Origin: Desulfobacterales bacterium
Lineage (GTDB): Bacteria; Desulfobacterota; Desulfobacteria; Desulfobacterales; JALSRD01
Direction of reading: 5' to 3'
Assembly: GCA_026984935.1 (NCBI GenBank)
Contig: JALSRD010000011.1
Span: forward strand, 1 to 64,000
DNA: 64,000 bases
In this document: one piece after another, positions 9,200 to 17,381 of the stretch
How positions within the stretch are numbered: position 1 is the stretch's first letter
Layout: the number at the start of each line of letters is the position of its first letter
The notes under the pieces: model-generated
The model's input: the letters and a program-made list of their open reading frames with translations, nothing else
Told to the model about the DNA's origin: nothing
Databases searched by the model: none
Position numbers and translations under genes: made by a program

Positions 9200-9613
9200 T
9201 CAGGAAACGCCCGTGGTGCTTCCGCTTGCGAGGGCATCTGCTGCCCGCAGAATGGACTGACGCAGTTCATCCAGCCTGAAAGGTTTGGTGATGAAGTCGA
9301 AAACCCCCTGGCGAAAAGCTTCGGTGGCGGTTTCGAGCTGGGCATAGCCGGTGATCAGGATGACCTTGATACGGGGGTGGTGTGCTCGAATTTTGGCCAG
9401 CACCTGCATGCCGTCCATACCCTTCATTTTCAGGTCGGTTACGACAATGTCGAAGGGCTGTTCCTGCAGGCGTTGCATGGCGGCTTCGGGGTTTGTGAAG
9501 GTTTCGATGGTAAATCCGATTTTTCCGAAAACATGCTTCAACCTTCTGCCGACGGTGGGTTCATCGTCGATCACCATCAGTCGGGGCGAACTGGGTCTTG
9601 TGGTGTGTTCCAT
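9200..9613 (-). CDS. Single-domain response regulator
   Basis: This 137-residue receiver has LMVIDDEPTVGRRLK, the phosphoacceptor Asp in VVTDLKM, LITGYA and ITKPFR. The ATG at 9613 starts 19 bases after the stop of the PEP-synthase-like gene and is preferred over the upstream in-frame start at 9667, which would overlap that gene. It is an orphan regulator with no adjacent kinase, at the 3' end of the TauE/SafE-TIGR02186-PEP-synthase-like operon. It may take phosphate from one of the two nearby kinases. Confidence 0.88.
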   Translation of the reverse strand: MEHTTRPSSPRLMVIDDEPTVGRRLKHVFGKIGFTIETFTNPEAAMQRLQEQPFDIVVTDLKMKGMDGMQVLAKIRAHHPRIKVILITGYAQLETATEAFRQGVFDFITKPFRLDELRQSILRAADALASGSTTGVS

Positions 9614-9632
9614 GAAGCAGGCCCTTGTTTTT

Positions 9633-12266
9633 TCAGGCTGAAGAAGCGGCGCCGTCACTGTGCACAACGCCGTAGTTCCCGTCGAGAAAGGCTTTCACGT
9701 AGCGGTGGACGACGTGGTCGTTGTCCATGTGCACATCCAGCTGACGTGTAAATCCAATCAGACGCCCCAGTATGTTTAAGGTATGCTCCATTTCCCCCCG
9801 GGGCATGTTTCCCGAACGGCTGGTGACGACATCCCCGCGGGTCTGAACATTCAGGTTGAAGGCTTCCAGAATTTCGGCAATCATCCGGGCCCGCCGCGAA
9901 CGTTTGGAAATGTCCGTTGCACCGCCCACAAAGCGAAAGTAGAAATGATTGTTGCGCACCGTATCGCTGCAGAAAGCATCCACAATGTTGAAGTGGTAGC
10001 CGAAGCGCAGGCTCAGATTGACATACTCTGCTGTCAGAATGCCGATATTGTGACCCGAATACTGCCCGCTGAGACTGTCCGCCGGGGCATTGACGATGCT
10101 GGTGACCATGTCCCTGAATCCCACATTCATGGCTTCGCGGTGCCATACACCCGGATAGAGCATGCCTTCGAGCAGGGCTTTAAAGGGGATGCAGGCCACA
10201 TCATTTAACCCAATGCGGCTATCAGGTGCATTATCTTTGATCCCGCCCCCCATGTCAATAACGATGATGCCGGTGGGGATGTCCAGCTCCAGGGTTTTTT
10301 TATGGTGGCTCTGAAGCAGGCGCTTTTCATCCCGGCCGAGGTTGATCATCTCCAGGACGGCCTTTTCATGCACATAACGCAGAATGTCATGGTAAGTTTC
10401 ACACTTGTTCAACGTGAAGTCTTCCAGAAGCGGATCGACCAGGTTGAGGCTCGCTACGGCATGCAGAAACCTTCTGAGCAGCCTGAAGGCCGGTGTCTGA
10501 AACACATTCAGGCTGCTGGATGCGCGGTAAGTCAGCAGTTCGGGTACGCGCCCTTTGTAAATGCGGTTGTCCTCCACATCGACCGTTACTTCCATGCCCT
10601 CTTTTACGCAATCCAGAATACCGTCGACGTTGACCAGGCAGGGAACGCCGAATTCCCTGCAGATGGTGGCCATGTGGCTGACGGGAGTGCCCACCTCGGT
10701 GACAATGGCCGCCACTTTGTCCATGACCAGGGCAAGGCTGGACATGTCACGCGGGCTGACAACGACCGTCCCTTCAGGAAGATCGTCAAGATCGGCTGTC
10801 GAACGCACGACCTTGACAGGCCCCGCACCGATGCCCTGCTGAGCGATTTTGCCCCGGTCCCGGATCAGGATTTCATATTTTTCCAGTAAACCGGGAAGCG
10901 CATCCCCGCGCTGTGCTTCTTTTTTCAGTAGCAGGGGGCGGGACTGCAGGATGTAGATGCGTTCGGAGCTGTCTACCACCCATTCCACATCCTGCGGCAA
11001 TTTAAAATAATTTTCCAGGCGCAATGCCATGCGAGCCAATGATCGCACCTGGTCGTCGCGGATACAGGCGCGCTTCTGATCCGCTTTGGGAATCGGCCGG
11101 TATTCGAGGCCGCCCCGGCGGGACTTCGCGAAGAGCCCCCTGGATTTGACGGCAATCTGCCGCTGGATGATCTCCAGGTCGCCGAACTTCTTGACGGTGA
11201 AAGTGTCCGTGGGGATTTGGCCGCTGACGACAGCTTCCCCCTGTCCCCAGGCACATGCAATGAGCAGCGTATCGCCCCCGGGCTGGGAGGGGTTGTCGGT
11301 GTAAAGCACCCCGGAAGCGACAGCGTCGATCATCTTCTGACAGCCCACAGCGATGGATATCTGTCCTTCACCCTGAAGGACAGTGCAGCGATACTGCACG
11401 GCATGGCTTTCGAAGAGACTGGCGGTCACCTTGCGGTAAGCCTCGAGAATTTCGGCTGTGTCGGCCGGAACTCCCAGTTCGGTTTTGTATTGGCCGGCAA
11501 AGGAAAAATCCATATCCTCTTCCCGGGCACTGCTCCGCACAGCCAGCCGCATTGGGGCTTGGCCGCAGGCATCCCGCAAATGCTGGAGATGCGTGTCCAG
11601 CGCCTTGATCAGAGGTGGCGGTACTTTGGCGTGCAATAGGCCGTTTTGGAGTGTTGTGCGGGCGGCTTCAAGGGATTCCGGCGGCGCATCACCACCTGCA
11701 ACCAGACTTTCAAAGGTGTCGAGTGTATCCCGCAGGCCGTTAAAATCAATGATGTCGTGATAGGCGCGTGTGGTGATGACGAAGCCCTCGGGAACGGGCA
11801 GGTGAAGGTCGCGGGCGATCTGTGCCAGGTGCCGGTTCTTGCCCCCCACGATGGCGTATGAAAAGCGGGTGATATCTTCCAGCTTTAGAAATGCCGGCCC
11901 TTCGCGGTCTTCGCGCTGATCTACGATCCGGCGGATGTGTTCCGTGATGCGGTCGTAGGTCCCGTACAGGTCGCGGTAGCAGTTTTCGCATACCGTATTT
12001 AAAGCGTGTACAGATTTTAAAACCGCATCGGATAACGCCACAAAGGCGGTTTCAACATAGTGGCTGTCAAAGACATAGTCACCGCTGAGTTTAACGCCCA
12101 CGTCGGCGATCAATTCCAGGGCGTGATTGTTACACTTCAAGACATCCTTGAATTTCTCGAATTTGAACGTGACGTAAGAATCTCCCACCGGACCCGCACG
12201 GCGGCGACCGCCGCCGCCCAGCAGCTCCTGCAGGCGTTTCAGCAGGGACAAGGCGTTTCTCCTCAA
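9633..12266 (-). CDS. PEP-synthase-like phosphotransferase with unusual C-terminal domain
   Basis: This 877-residue protein starts with a ~120-residue helical region. A PPDK/PEP-synthase ATP-binding domain follows (about 130-470; VGGKNRHLAQIA, RSSAREEDMDFSFAGQY), then a swivelling phosphohistidine domain with VGTPVSHMATICREFGVP, catalytic His about 531. The usual PEP/pyruvate TIM barrel is absent. Instead ~290 residues of no family I recognise follow, with IIVIDMGGGIKDNAP, SLSGQYSGHNIGI and DAFCSDTVRNNHFYFRFVGG. It may transfer phosphate from ATP through the histidine to an acceptor bound by the new domain, as rifampin phosphotransferase does with a different domain order. It overlaps the preceding gene by ATGA at 12263-12266. 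Confidence 0.8.
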   Translation of the reverse strand: MRRNALSLLKRLQELLGGGGRRRAGPVGDSYVTFKFEKFKDVLKCNNHALELIADVGVKLSGDYVFDSHYVETAFVALSDAVLKSVHALNTVCENCYRDLYGTYDRITEHIRRIVDQREDREGPAFLKLEDITRFSYAIVGGKNRHLAQIARDLHLPVPEGFVITTRAYHDIIDFNGLRDTLDTFESLVAGGDAPPESLEAARTTLQNGLLHAKVPPPLIKALDTHLQHLRDACGQAPMRLAVRSSAREEDMDFSFAGQYKTELGVPADTAEILEAYRKVTASLFESHAVQYRCTVLQGEGQISIAVGCQKMIDAVASGVLYTDNPSQPGGDTLLIACAWGQGEAVVSGQIPTDTFTVKKFGDLEIIQRQIAVKSRGLFAKSRRGGLEYRPIPKADQKRACIRDDQVRSLARMALRLENYFKLPQDVEWVVDSSERIYILQSRPLLLKKEAQRGDALPGLLEKYEILIRDRGKIAQQGIGAGPVKVVRSTADLDDLPEGTVVVSPRDMSSLALVMDKVAAIVTEVGTPVSHMATICREFGVPCLVNVDGILDCVKEGMEVTVDVEDNRIYKGRVPELLTYRASSSLNVFQTPAFRLLRRFLHAVASLNLVDPLLEDFTLNKCETYHDILRYVHEKAVLEMINLGRDEKRLLQSHHKKTLELDIPTGIIVIDMGGGIKDNAPDSRIGLNDVACIPFKALLEGMLYPGVWHREAMNVGFRDMVTSIVNAPADSLSGQYSGHNIGILTAEYVNLSLRFGYHFNIVDAFCSDTVRNNHFYFRFVGGATDISKRSRRARMIAEILEAFNLNVQTRGDVVTSRSGNMPRGEMEHTLNILGRLIGFTRQLDVHMDNDHVVHRYVKAFLDGNYGVVHSDGAASSA

Positions 12267-13051
12267 TGACTGCCGATATTTTTGAAAATCAGGCCCACAC
12301 CGATACCGGCGACGATGGCGACCAGGATGGCCAGCAGGCCGTAAACGGCCGCCCGGCGTGTTGCCAGTTGAGTGAGCTGCTCAACGACACCGGTTTTTTC
12401 GATGCGGATGCTGCCGCTGGCCGAGCCGTTGACCCGGCCGTCTTGGACTGCCAGCACCTGCACCGCGTACTTCCCCGGGGGGGCTTCAAAGGGCCAGTCC
12501 AGCTCCAGGCGGAATTCACCGCCACCTGCGGCCATGTGGACCGCTTGCGGCCTGATGCGGTAAATATTTTCCTGCTCTTTGAATTTAATGAATTCGCCGG
12601 TCCAGAGTGCTTTGTCGATAAATTTCCTGGTGCTGTGGATGATCATTCTTTCTTTCAGCGCCGCGTAACCGATACCTTCTTTTTTCTGCGCTTCGGGTTT
12701 CAGCAGGTCATCCAGTGGTGCTGTCGTATAGAGCATGTAAAGAGACGGAATATTGTCGAAGCGCATGGTGCCCATTTTCATCCAGAGGAATCCGGCGGCT
12801 TTGCCCTTGTACTTCAGGTGGGTCTGGCCGGGCGGCGACTGGATCTGAATAAGGATACCGTCAGCCGGTCCGCTCTGCCCGCTGATCGAAAGCTTTGCGC
12901 CATGATAGCCAAGTGTGATCGCCACCCGGTCCGGGGCAATTTTACAGGTTACACCGAAGGCGCCCGGCGCGTAAAAAAGAAGCAGAAAAGTGGTGGTTGC
13001 GGCAATCGGGGCCAGCGTGCCGCCCGCAAGCCCTTTTAGCAGATGTCTCAT
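12263..13051 (-). CDS. TIGR02186-like membrane-anchored periplasmic protein
   Basis: This 262-residue protein has an N-terminal signal or anchor segment (about 15-33), a long periplasmic part and a C-terminal membrane helix at about 237-256 (YGLLAILVAIVAGIGVGLI). The sequence and layout fit the TIGR02186/Alph_Pro_TM family, whose genes are commonly found next to TauE/SafE-type exporters, as here: the exporter gene ends three bases upstream. It overlaps the downstream gene by four bases. It may be an accessory subunit of the exporter; its function is not established. Confidence 0.75.
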   Translation of the reverse strand: MRHLLKGLAGGTLAPIAATTTFLLLFYAPGAFGVTCKIAPDRVAITLGYHGAKLSISGQSGPADGILIQIQSPPGQTHLKYKGKAAGFLWMKMGTMRFDNIPSLYMLYTTAPLDDLLKPEAQKKEGIGYAALKERMIIHSTRKFIDKALWTGEFIKFKEQENIYRIRPQAVHMAAGGGEFRLELDWPFEAPPGKYAVQVLAVQDGRVNGSASGSIRIEKTGVVEQLTQLATRRAAVYGLLAILVAIVAGIGVGLIFKNIGSH

Positions 13052-13054
13052 CTT

Positions 13055-13993
13055 CTAGTGACCTCCTCCCGGTGCCAGCAGCAATGAGGGGGCCATGACC
13101 AGGCCCAGGATCATTTTCACCGTTACCGCCAGGACGATGACGGCCAGCAGAATTTTTAACTGGTCGCCCTTGAGCTTGCGCCCCAGCACCGTGCCGATCT
13201 GTGCGCCCAGGGTTGAACCGATGAGCAGCAGGATGGCCAGAACGAAATCCACCGTATGGTTGCTGTAAGCCTGCAGAAAGGTCACTTCGACGCAGGTAAA
13301 CATGATTTGAAACAAGCTGGTGCCCACCACCACATGCATGGGCATGCGCAGCATGTAGATCATGACGGGAACCATCAGGAAACCGCCGCCGACACCCATG
13401 ATGGCCGCCAGAATGCCGACAAAAACACCCAGGCCGATGGGCACCAGCGCGGAGTGTGTCACGCCGGATTTGTCGAAATATATCTGTAAAGGGAGAGATT
13501 TCCACAGGCTCTTTTTGGTGCCTTTGAGCTTGGCATGGCTTTCGGCCGACCGTTTGGATACCGGTGTTACGGGGCCCTTTCGCAGGGCGTGCAGGCTTTC
13601 GAAAAACATAAAAGCGCCCACCAGGCCCAGCATTACCACGTAGGTCATTTTAATCAGGAAGTCAGCACCGCCTGTGGCCCGCAGAATTTTAATCACATGC
13701 ACGCCGATGGCGCCGCCGGTAAAGCCGCCGATGAGCAGCATCAGGCCCATTTTGAAATCGACGTTGCCCAGCCGCCAGTGCGCCAGGGTGCCGGAGGCCG
13801 AAGCCGCCACGATCTGGTTGGCGTCGGTGGCGGCGGCGACCGTCGGTGGGATGCCGATCATCATTAAAAGCGGCGTCATCAGGAAACCGCCGCCGACGCC
13901 AAACAACCCGGAAAGCAGGCCCACCAGAAGTCCCAGACCCACAACCAGCCAGAGGTTCACGCTGGTCAATGCAATGGGCAAAAAAATGTGCAT
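13055..13993 (-). CDS. TauE/SafE (TSUP) family anion exporter
   Basis: This 312-residue membrane protein has two similar halves, each with the family hallmark: GLFGVGGGFLMTPLL near the N-terminus and IMGVGGGFLMVPVMI in the middle. About eight membrane segments are separated by a hydrophilic loop at about 150-185. The family exports sulfite, sulfoacetate or related anions. The ATG at 13993 with GGGGAG eight bases upstream is chosen over the in-frame start at 14029. It is first in the operon with the TIGR02186-like protein, the PEP-synthase-like protein and a response regulator. Confidence 0.88.
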   Translation of the reverse strand: MHIFLPIALTSVNLWLVVGLGLLVGLLSGLFGVGGGFLMTPLLMMIGIPPTVAAATDANQIVAASASGTLAHWRLGNVDFKMGLMLLIGGFTGGAIGVHVIKILRATGGADFLIKMTYVVMLGLVGAFMFFESLHALRKGPVTPVSKRSAESHAKLKGTKKSLWKSLPLQIYFDKSGVTHSALVPIGLGVFVGILAAIMGVGGGFLMVPVMIYMLRMPMHVVVGTSLFQIMFTCVEVTFLQAYSNHTVDFVLAILLLIGSTLGAQIGTVLGRKLKGDQLKILLAVIVLAVTVKMILGLVMAPSLLLAPGGGH

Positions 13994-14452
13994 GGCATTT
14001 CTCCCCTTTCTGCAAAACAGCCGCACCACAGGTTCAATCGAAAAGCCTTAAATGGCACGGCTGCTGGTTTCCAGCTGCAGGATCCAGAACACTCGCTGGA
14101 ATAAATTCATAAAACAAAATTGAAGAAAGATCAAATCTAAAAATTCTTTTAAGGGCTGGATTCAGGCGCTGGAACGCTGCGGCGGCGCCTGGCCGACCGG
14201 CGTTCATTGCTATGAACCCCGCGCTGCCTCCTCATGCAGCTGTGCATGCTTGACACCAGTGGTTCCAGGCAGCTTTGGTTTTTGGCGCCGGTTAAAACAA
14301 GAACGTTTTGCCGGGGGCCTAAGGCGATTTCAAGGCAGCCATTTGCGAAGATGCTTCAGTGCCAATAACGGCAGGTTTAAAGTCGCGCCCCAAAATACCG
14401 ATATTGGTGTCGGGGGGAGATTCATCCATGATCGACCTGTGAGGAATTTGAG
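13994..14452. other. Divergent intergenic region
   Basis: These 459 bases separate the minus-strand exporter operon from the plus-strand HDOD-GGDEF gene. I found no gene. An AT-rich stretch at about 14105-14150 is the most promoter-like part, but no clear -35/-10 pair stands out. Confidence 0.4.
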
Positions 14453-15958
14453 ATGATCGTTGCGCAAGACATTCTTGATGTGGACATCAAACTGCCGTCG
14501 GCGCCGGGTGTCGCCGTCCGGATTCTGGAGGCTGTGCGGGAAAAATGGGCCGGCTCCGAAAAGCTGGCCAGGGTGATTTCTGCCGATCCGGCCCTGGCCG
14601 CCAGAATTTTGAAAGTCGCCAATTCATCGCTCTATGCGCTGCCCCAGAAAATCAACAGCATTCAGAAGGCGGTTACCGTTATCGGTACCAATCTGGTCAA
14701 AAACATTGCACTCTCCTTTGTCATCGTCCAGGAGATGCGCGGCCAGGCCGAAGGCGGTTTCGACTTTGATTTTTTCTGGAAAAGGTCACTGACCGCGGCC
14801 GTGGCGGCCGACCTGCTGGCAACCAGGGTCAGCGGCCGATCAGACGACGTATTCGTCACGGCGCTGCTGCAGGATATCGGCATTGCCGTGATGTTTCTTT
14901 CCAGAAGCAGGGATTATCTGCTGGTGCTGGATGAAAAGATGGCCAACAACCGACCGATCGAGGATGCTGAAAGGGAAATATTCGGCTTCGACCACCAGCA
15001 GATGGGCGCCCGGGTACTGGCGGAATGGGGCCTGCCGGAAAACATGCATGTGCCCATCGCTTACCACCACATGCCTGAAAAGGTGCCGGAAATTTATCGG
15101 CGAAGAACCGGTATGCTGCGGCTGAGTGACCGGCTGGCGTCGATTTACCACGGAACGCGGTGTGTCGAAAAAATTCAGGACATCAAAAAAACACTGTCCG
15201 GCGCTTACGGCATGACCGAGAGCCAGGCCGCGGAACTCGTCGATGCTGTCGCCGAGCGCAGCATCGAGATGCTGAACTACTTCGAAATTCCGCCGGCGGA
15301 CATGAAACCTTTTTCCCAGATTTTGCAGGAGGCCAATGAGGAGCTCGGCAAGTTGAACTTTTCCTATGAACTGCTGGTGATGGAGCTCAAACAGGCCCGC
15401 GACCAGTCCGACGACCTGGCCCGCAGGCTCAAAGAGGCAAATGCGAAACTACGGGAAATGGCTGCCAGAGACAGTTTGACCGGGCTATACAACCACGGCT
15501 ACTTTCAGGATGCCATGGAGCGGGAGCTGCAACGTTGTGTACGCTACAGGCGGCCCCTTTCGCTGGTTCTGGCGGACCTGGACCGCTTCAAGAGCGTCAA
15601 CGATCGGCATGGGCACCAGGTGGGCGATCGGATGCTCAGGAAAGTGGGCGCTACGTTTCTAGGCAACGTGCGCAACTCAGACATCGCGGCACGCTATGGC
15701 GGGGAGGAATTTGCCGTTATTTTGCCGGAAACCGACATCCGGGGGGCCGGTGTGCTGGCCGAACGAATCCGGCGGGCAGTCGAAAAAATTGAGGTCGCAG
15801 ACCACGGCGTGACGGTCCGTCTGACGCTGAGCGCCGGTGTGAGTGCCTATTACCCCGGTTCGGACTCCGGGAATAAGGCCGGCATTATTTCCGCTGCCGA
15901 CAAAGCACTCTACCTTTCCAAGCAAAGCGGCCGCAACCGGATCACCCTGGTCAAGTAG
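14453..15958 (+). CDS. HDOD-GGDEF diguanylate cyclase
   Basis: This 501-residue protein has an N-terminal HDOD domain (about 10-210; LPSAPGVAVRILE, DPALAARILKVANS), a coiled-coil linker near 280-330 and a GGDEF domain (about 340-500). The active site is RYGGEEFAVILPE, and the inhibitory c-di-GMP site RNSD sits five residues before the conserved RYGGEEF core as the family requires, so it should make c-di-GMP with product inhibition. GAGGAAT precedes the ATG at 14453. It stands alone between the exporter operon and the convergent PHA operon. HDOD probably serves as a regulatory or protein-contact domain. Confidence 0.92.
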   Translation: MIVAQDILDVDIKLPSAPGVAVRILEAVREKWAGSEKLARVISADPALAARILKVANSSLYALPQKINSIQKAVTVIGTNLVKNIALSFVIVQEMRGQAEGGFDFDFFWKRSLTAAVAADLLATRVSGRSDDVFVTALLQDIGIAVMFLSRSRDYLLVLDEKMANNRPIEDAEREIFGFDHQQMGARVLAEWGLPENMHVPIAYHHMPEKVPEIYRRRTGMLRLSDRLASIYHGTRCVEKIQDIKKTLSGAYGMTESQAAELVDAVAERSIEMLNYFEIPPADMKPFSQILQEANEELGKLNFSYELLVMELKQARDQSDDLARRLKEANAKLREMAARDSLTGLYNHGYFQDAMERELQRCVRYRRPLSLVLADLDRFKSVNDRHGHQVGDRMLRKVGATFLGNVRNSDIAARYGGEEFAVILPETDIRGAGVLAERIRRAVEKIEVADHGVTVRLTLSAGVSAYYPGSDSGNKAGIISAADKALYLSKQSGRNRITLVK

Positions 15959-16061
15959 ATCCGGCGAGGCGCGCGGAGCTGTCGCCGAATGGTAACCGGC
16001 GCAGCCTTTGCGGGACCCCGGCCGGCACGGCCAGCCAACGGCGGGGATGCCCCGGAAGGCG

Positions 16062-16847
16062 TTATCCCTTGGATCCCAGCCGCAGGCCGCCGTGAATGTA
16101 AAAAATGTCCCCGGCCAGGGCTTCGTTGCGGTACAGCTCACCCACCAGTGAAGCAACTTCGGCGGGTTCGATCAGCCGTCCGATGGGCACATTGGTGAGT
16201 ATTTTGTCAAGGGCCTTCTGGTTCATGGCTTTGACCATGGGCGTGCCCACGTATCCCGGGGCGATGGCCACGCTGCGGATCTGACTCCCCAAGCCACGCC
16301 GGAAAAATTCAGCCGTCAGCACTTTGGGCATCACCGACATGGCCGCCTTGGTGGAGGCATAGTTGATCTGTCCGGCGGTGCCCAGTGAACCGGTGGAAGA
16401 GACCAGGCAGATCAGCCCGCGGCAGTTGTGGTTGATCATCCGTTCGGCGCATTCACGGATGGTCAGAAAAACACCGGTCAGGTTGATGTCGACCACTTTT
16501 TGAAACTGTTCCAGCGACATCTTGCGGGTGACCTTGCCGGTTGCGCGGTCCGGCGAGACCATCATGCCATCCATGATTATGCCGGCAAAAGGGGCCACCA
16601 GGTTGATTTGGCCGAATTTTTCAATGGCCGTGTCCGCCAGGCGCGCGCAGTCCGCTTCGCGGGTGACGTCACAAACCACCGTGGCCACGTCCGGCCCGAT
16701 TTGATCGGTGGCGCAGGCCAGCGCGTCTTCTGCTATATCGCCCAGTACGAGCTTGCCGCCGTTGGCCGCCCAGTATTTGGCAACGGCCAGTCCAATTCCG
16801 CTGGCGCCGCCGGTGATGACGGCCACTGCATCTTTGATTTCAAGCAT
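16062..16847 (-). CDS. SDR-family oxidoreductase, probable PHA-pathway reductase (PhaB-like)
   Basis: This 261-residue short-chain dehydrogenase has the cofactor loop TGGASGIG at the N-terminus, the catalytic Ser in LVSSTGSLG and YASTK as the Tyr-x3-Lys pair. It is the last gene of the PHA operon, 51 bases after phaE, which suggests acetoacetyl-CoA or 3-oxoacyl reduction to supply hydroxyacyl-CoA. ATG 16847 with AAAGGAA upstream is preferred over the GTG at 16850. Another hydroxyacyl or alcohol substrate remains possible, and no thiolase (phaA) is adjacent. Confidence 0.8.
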   Translation of the reverse strand: MLEIKDAVAVITGGASGIGLAVAKYWAANGGKLVLGDIAEDALACATDQIGPDVATVVCDVTREADCARLADTAIEKFGQINLVAPFAGIIMDGMMVSPDRATGKVTRKMSLEQFQKVVDINLTGVFLTIRECAERMINHNCRGLICLVSSTGSLGTAGQINYASTKAAMSVMPKVLTAEFFRRGLGSQIRSVAIAPGYVGTPMVKAMNQKALDKILTNVPIGRLIEPAEVASLVGELYRNEALAGDIFYIHGGLRLGSKG

Positions 16848-16898
16848 CACGGTTTCCTTTCTCCTGGTTTGGCGTTTTGGGGTGGCGCGCCTGGGCTT

Positions 16899-17381
16899 TC
16901 ACCTTCCGTCGTTGTCGGCTTCGTTGTGCCCCAAAAGATCGGAAAAACTCTGCATCATCCGTTGGAACTGATGCTGCTGCTGGCGCATCAATTGCGAGAA
17001 ACCTTCAGCCGCACCTGCCGGCCGGTGCTTTTCCAGATTCGCCAGCCGCTCCTCCAGTTCTTCCACCCGGTGCTGCAATACCGCGTTCTTTTTCTCGAGG
17101 GCCCGGTGTCGGGAGGCCGGCACGACGTCGATCATTTTCAAAAACTGCCGGAAGGCGCGCTGGAACTGCTCTTCGGCGGCTTTCCAGGTTTCGGCCGCAT
17201 CCGGGGTGTGATCGGCCGGCCGGGGCAGCCCGTAGATTTCTGCGAACCGCCTGGAAAGTTCACCGATGTCTTTCAATCCCTTGGGCCAGTCCCCCAGCCG
17301 GACGAGTTGCTGCTGCCCGCGGGCGGCAGCAAGCAGGGTACTACCCCAGAATTCAAGAAATTTTGGATCCACAGCCATCAT
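16899..17381 (-). CDS. phaE: PhaE-like PHA synthase subunit
   Basis: This 160-residue, mostly helical protein has a coiled coil at about 90-120 and a Gln-rich end (LMRQQQHQFQRMMQSF). It fits the PhaE subunit of two-component PHA synthases but is short; classical class III PhaE proteins are much longer. It overlaps the end of phaC by ATGATG, so translation is probably coupled. The family assignment rests on context and overall character more than on a catalytic motif. Confidence 0.65.
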   Translation of the reverse strand: MMAVDPKFLEFWGSTLLAAARGQQQLVRLGDWPKGLKDIGELSRRFAEIYGLPRPADHTPDAAETWKAAEEQFQRAFRQFLKMIDVVPASRHRALEKKNAVLQHRVEELEERLANLEKHRPAGAAEGFSQLMRQQQHQFQRMMQSFSDLLGHNEADNDGR

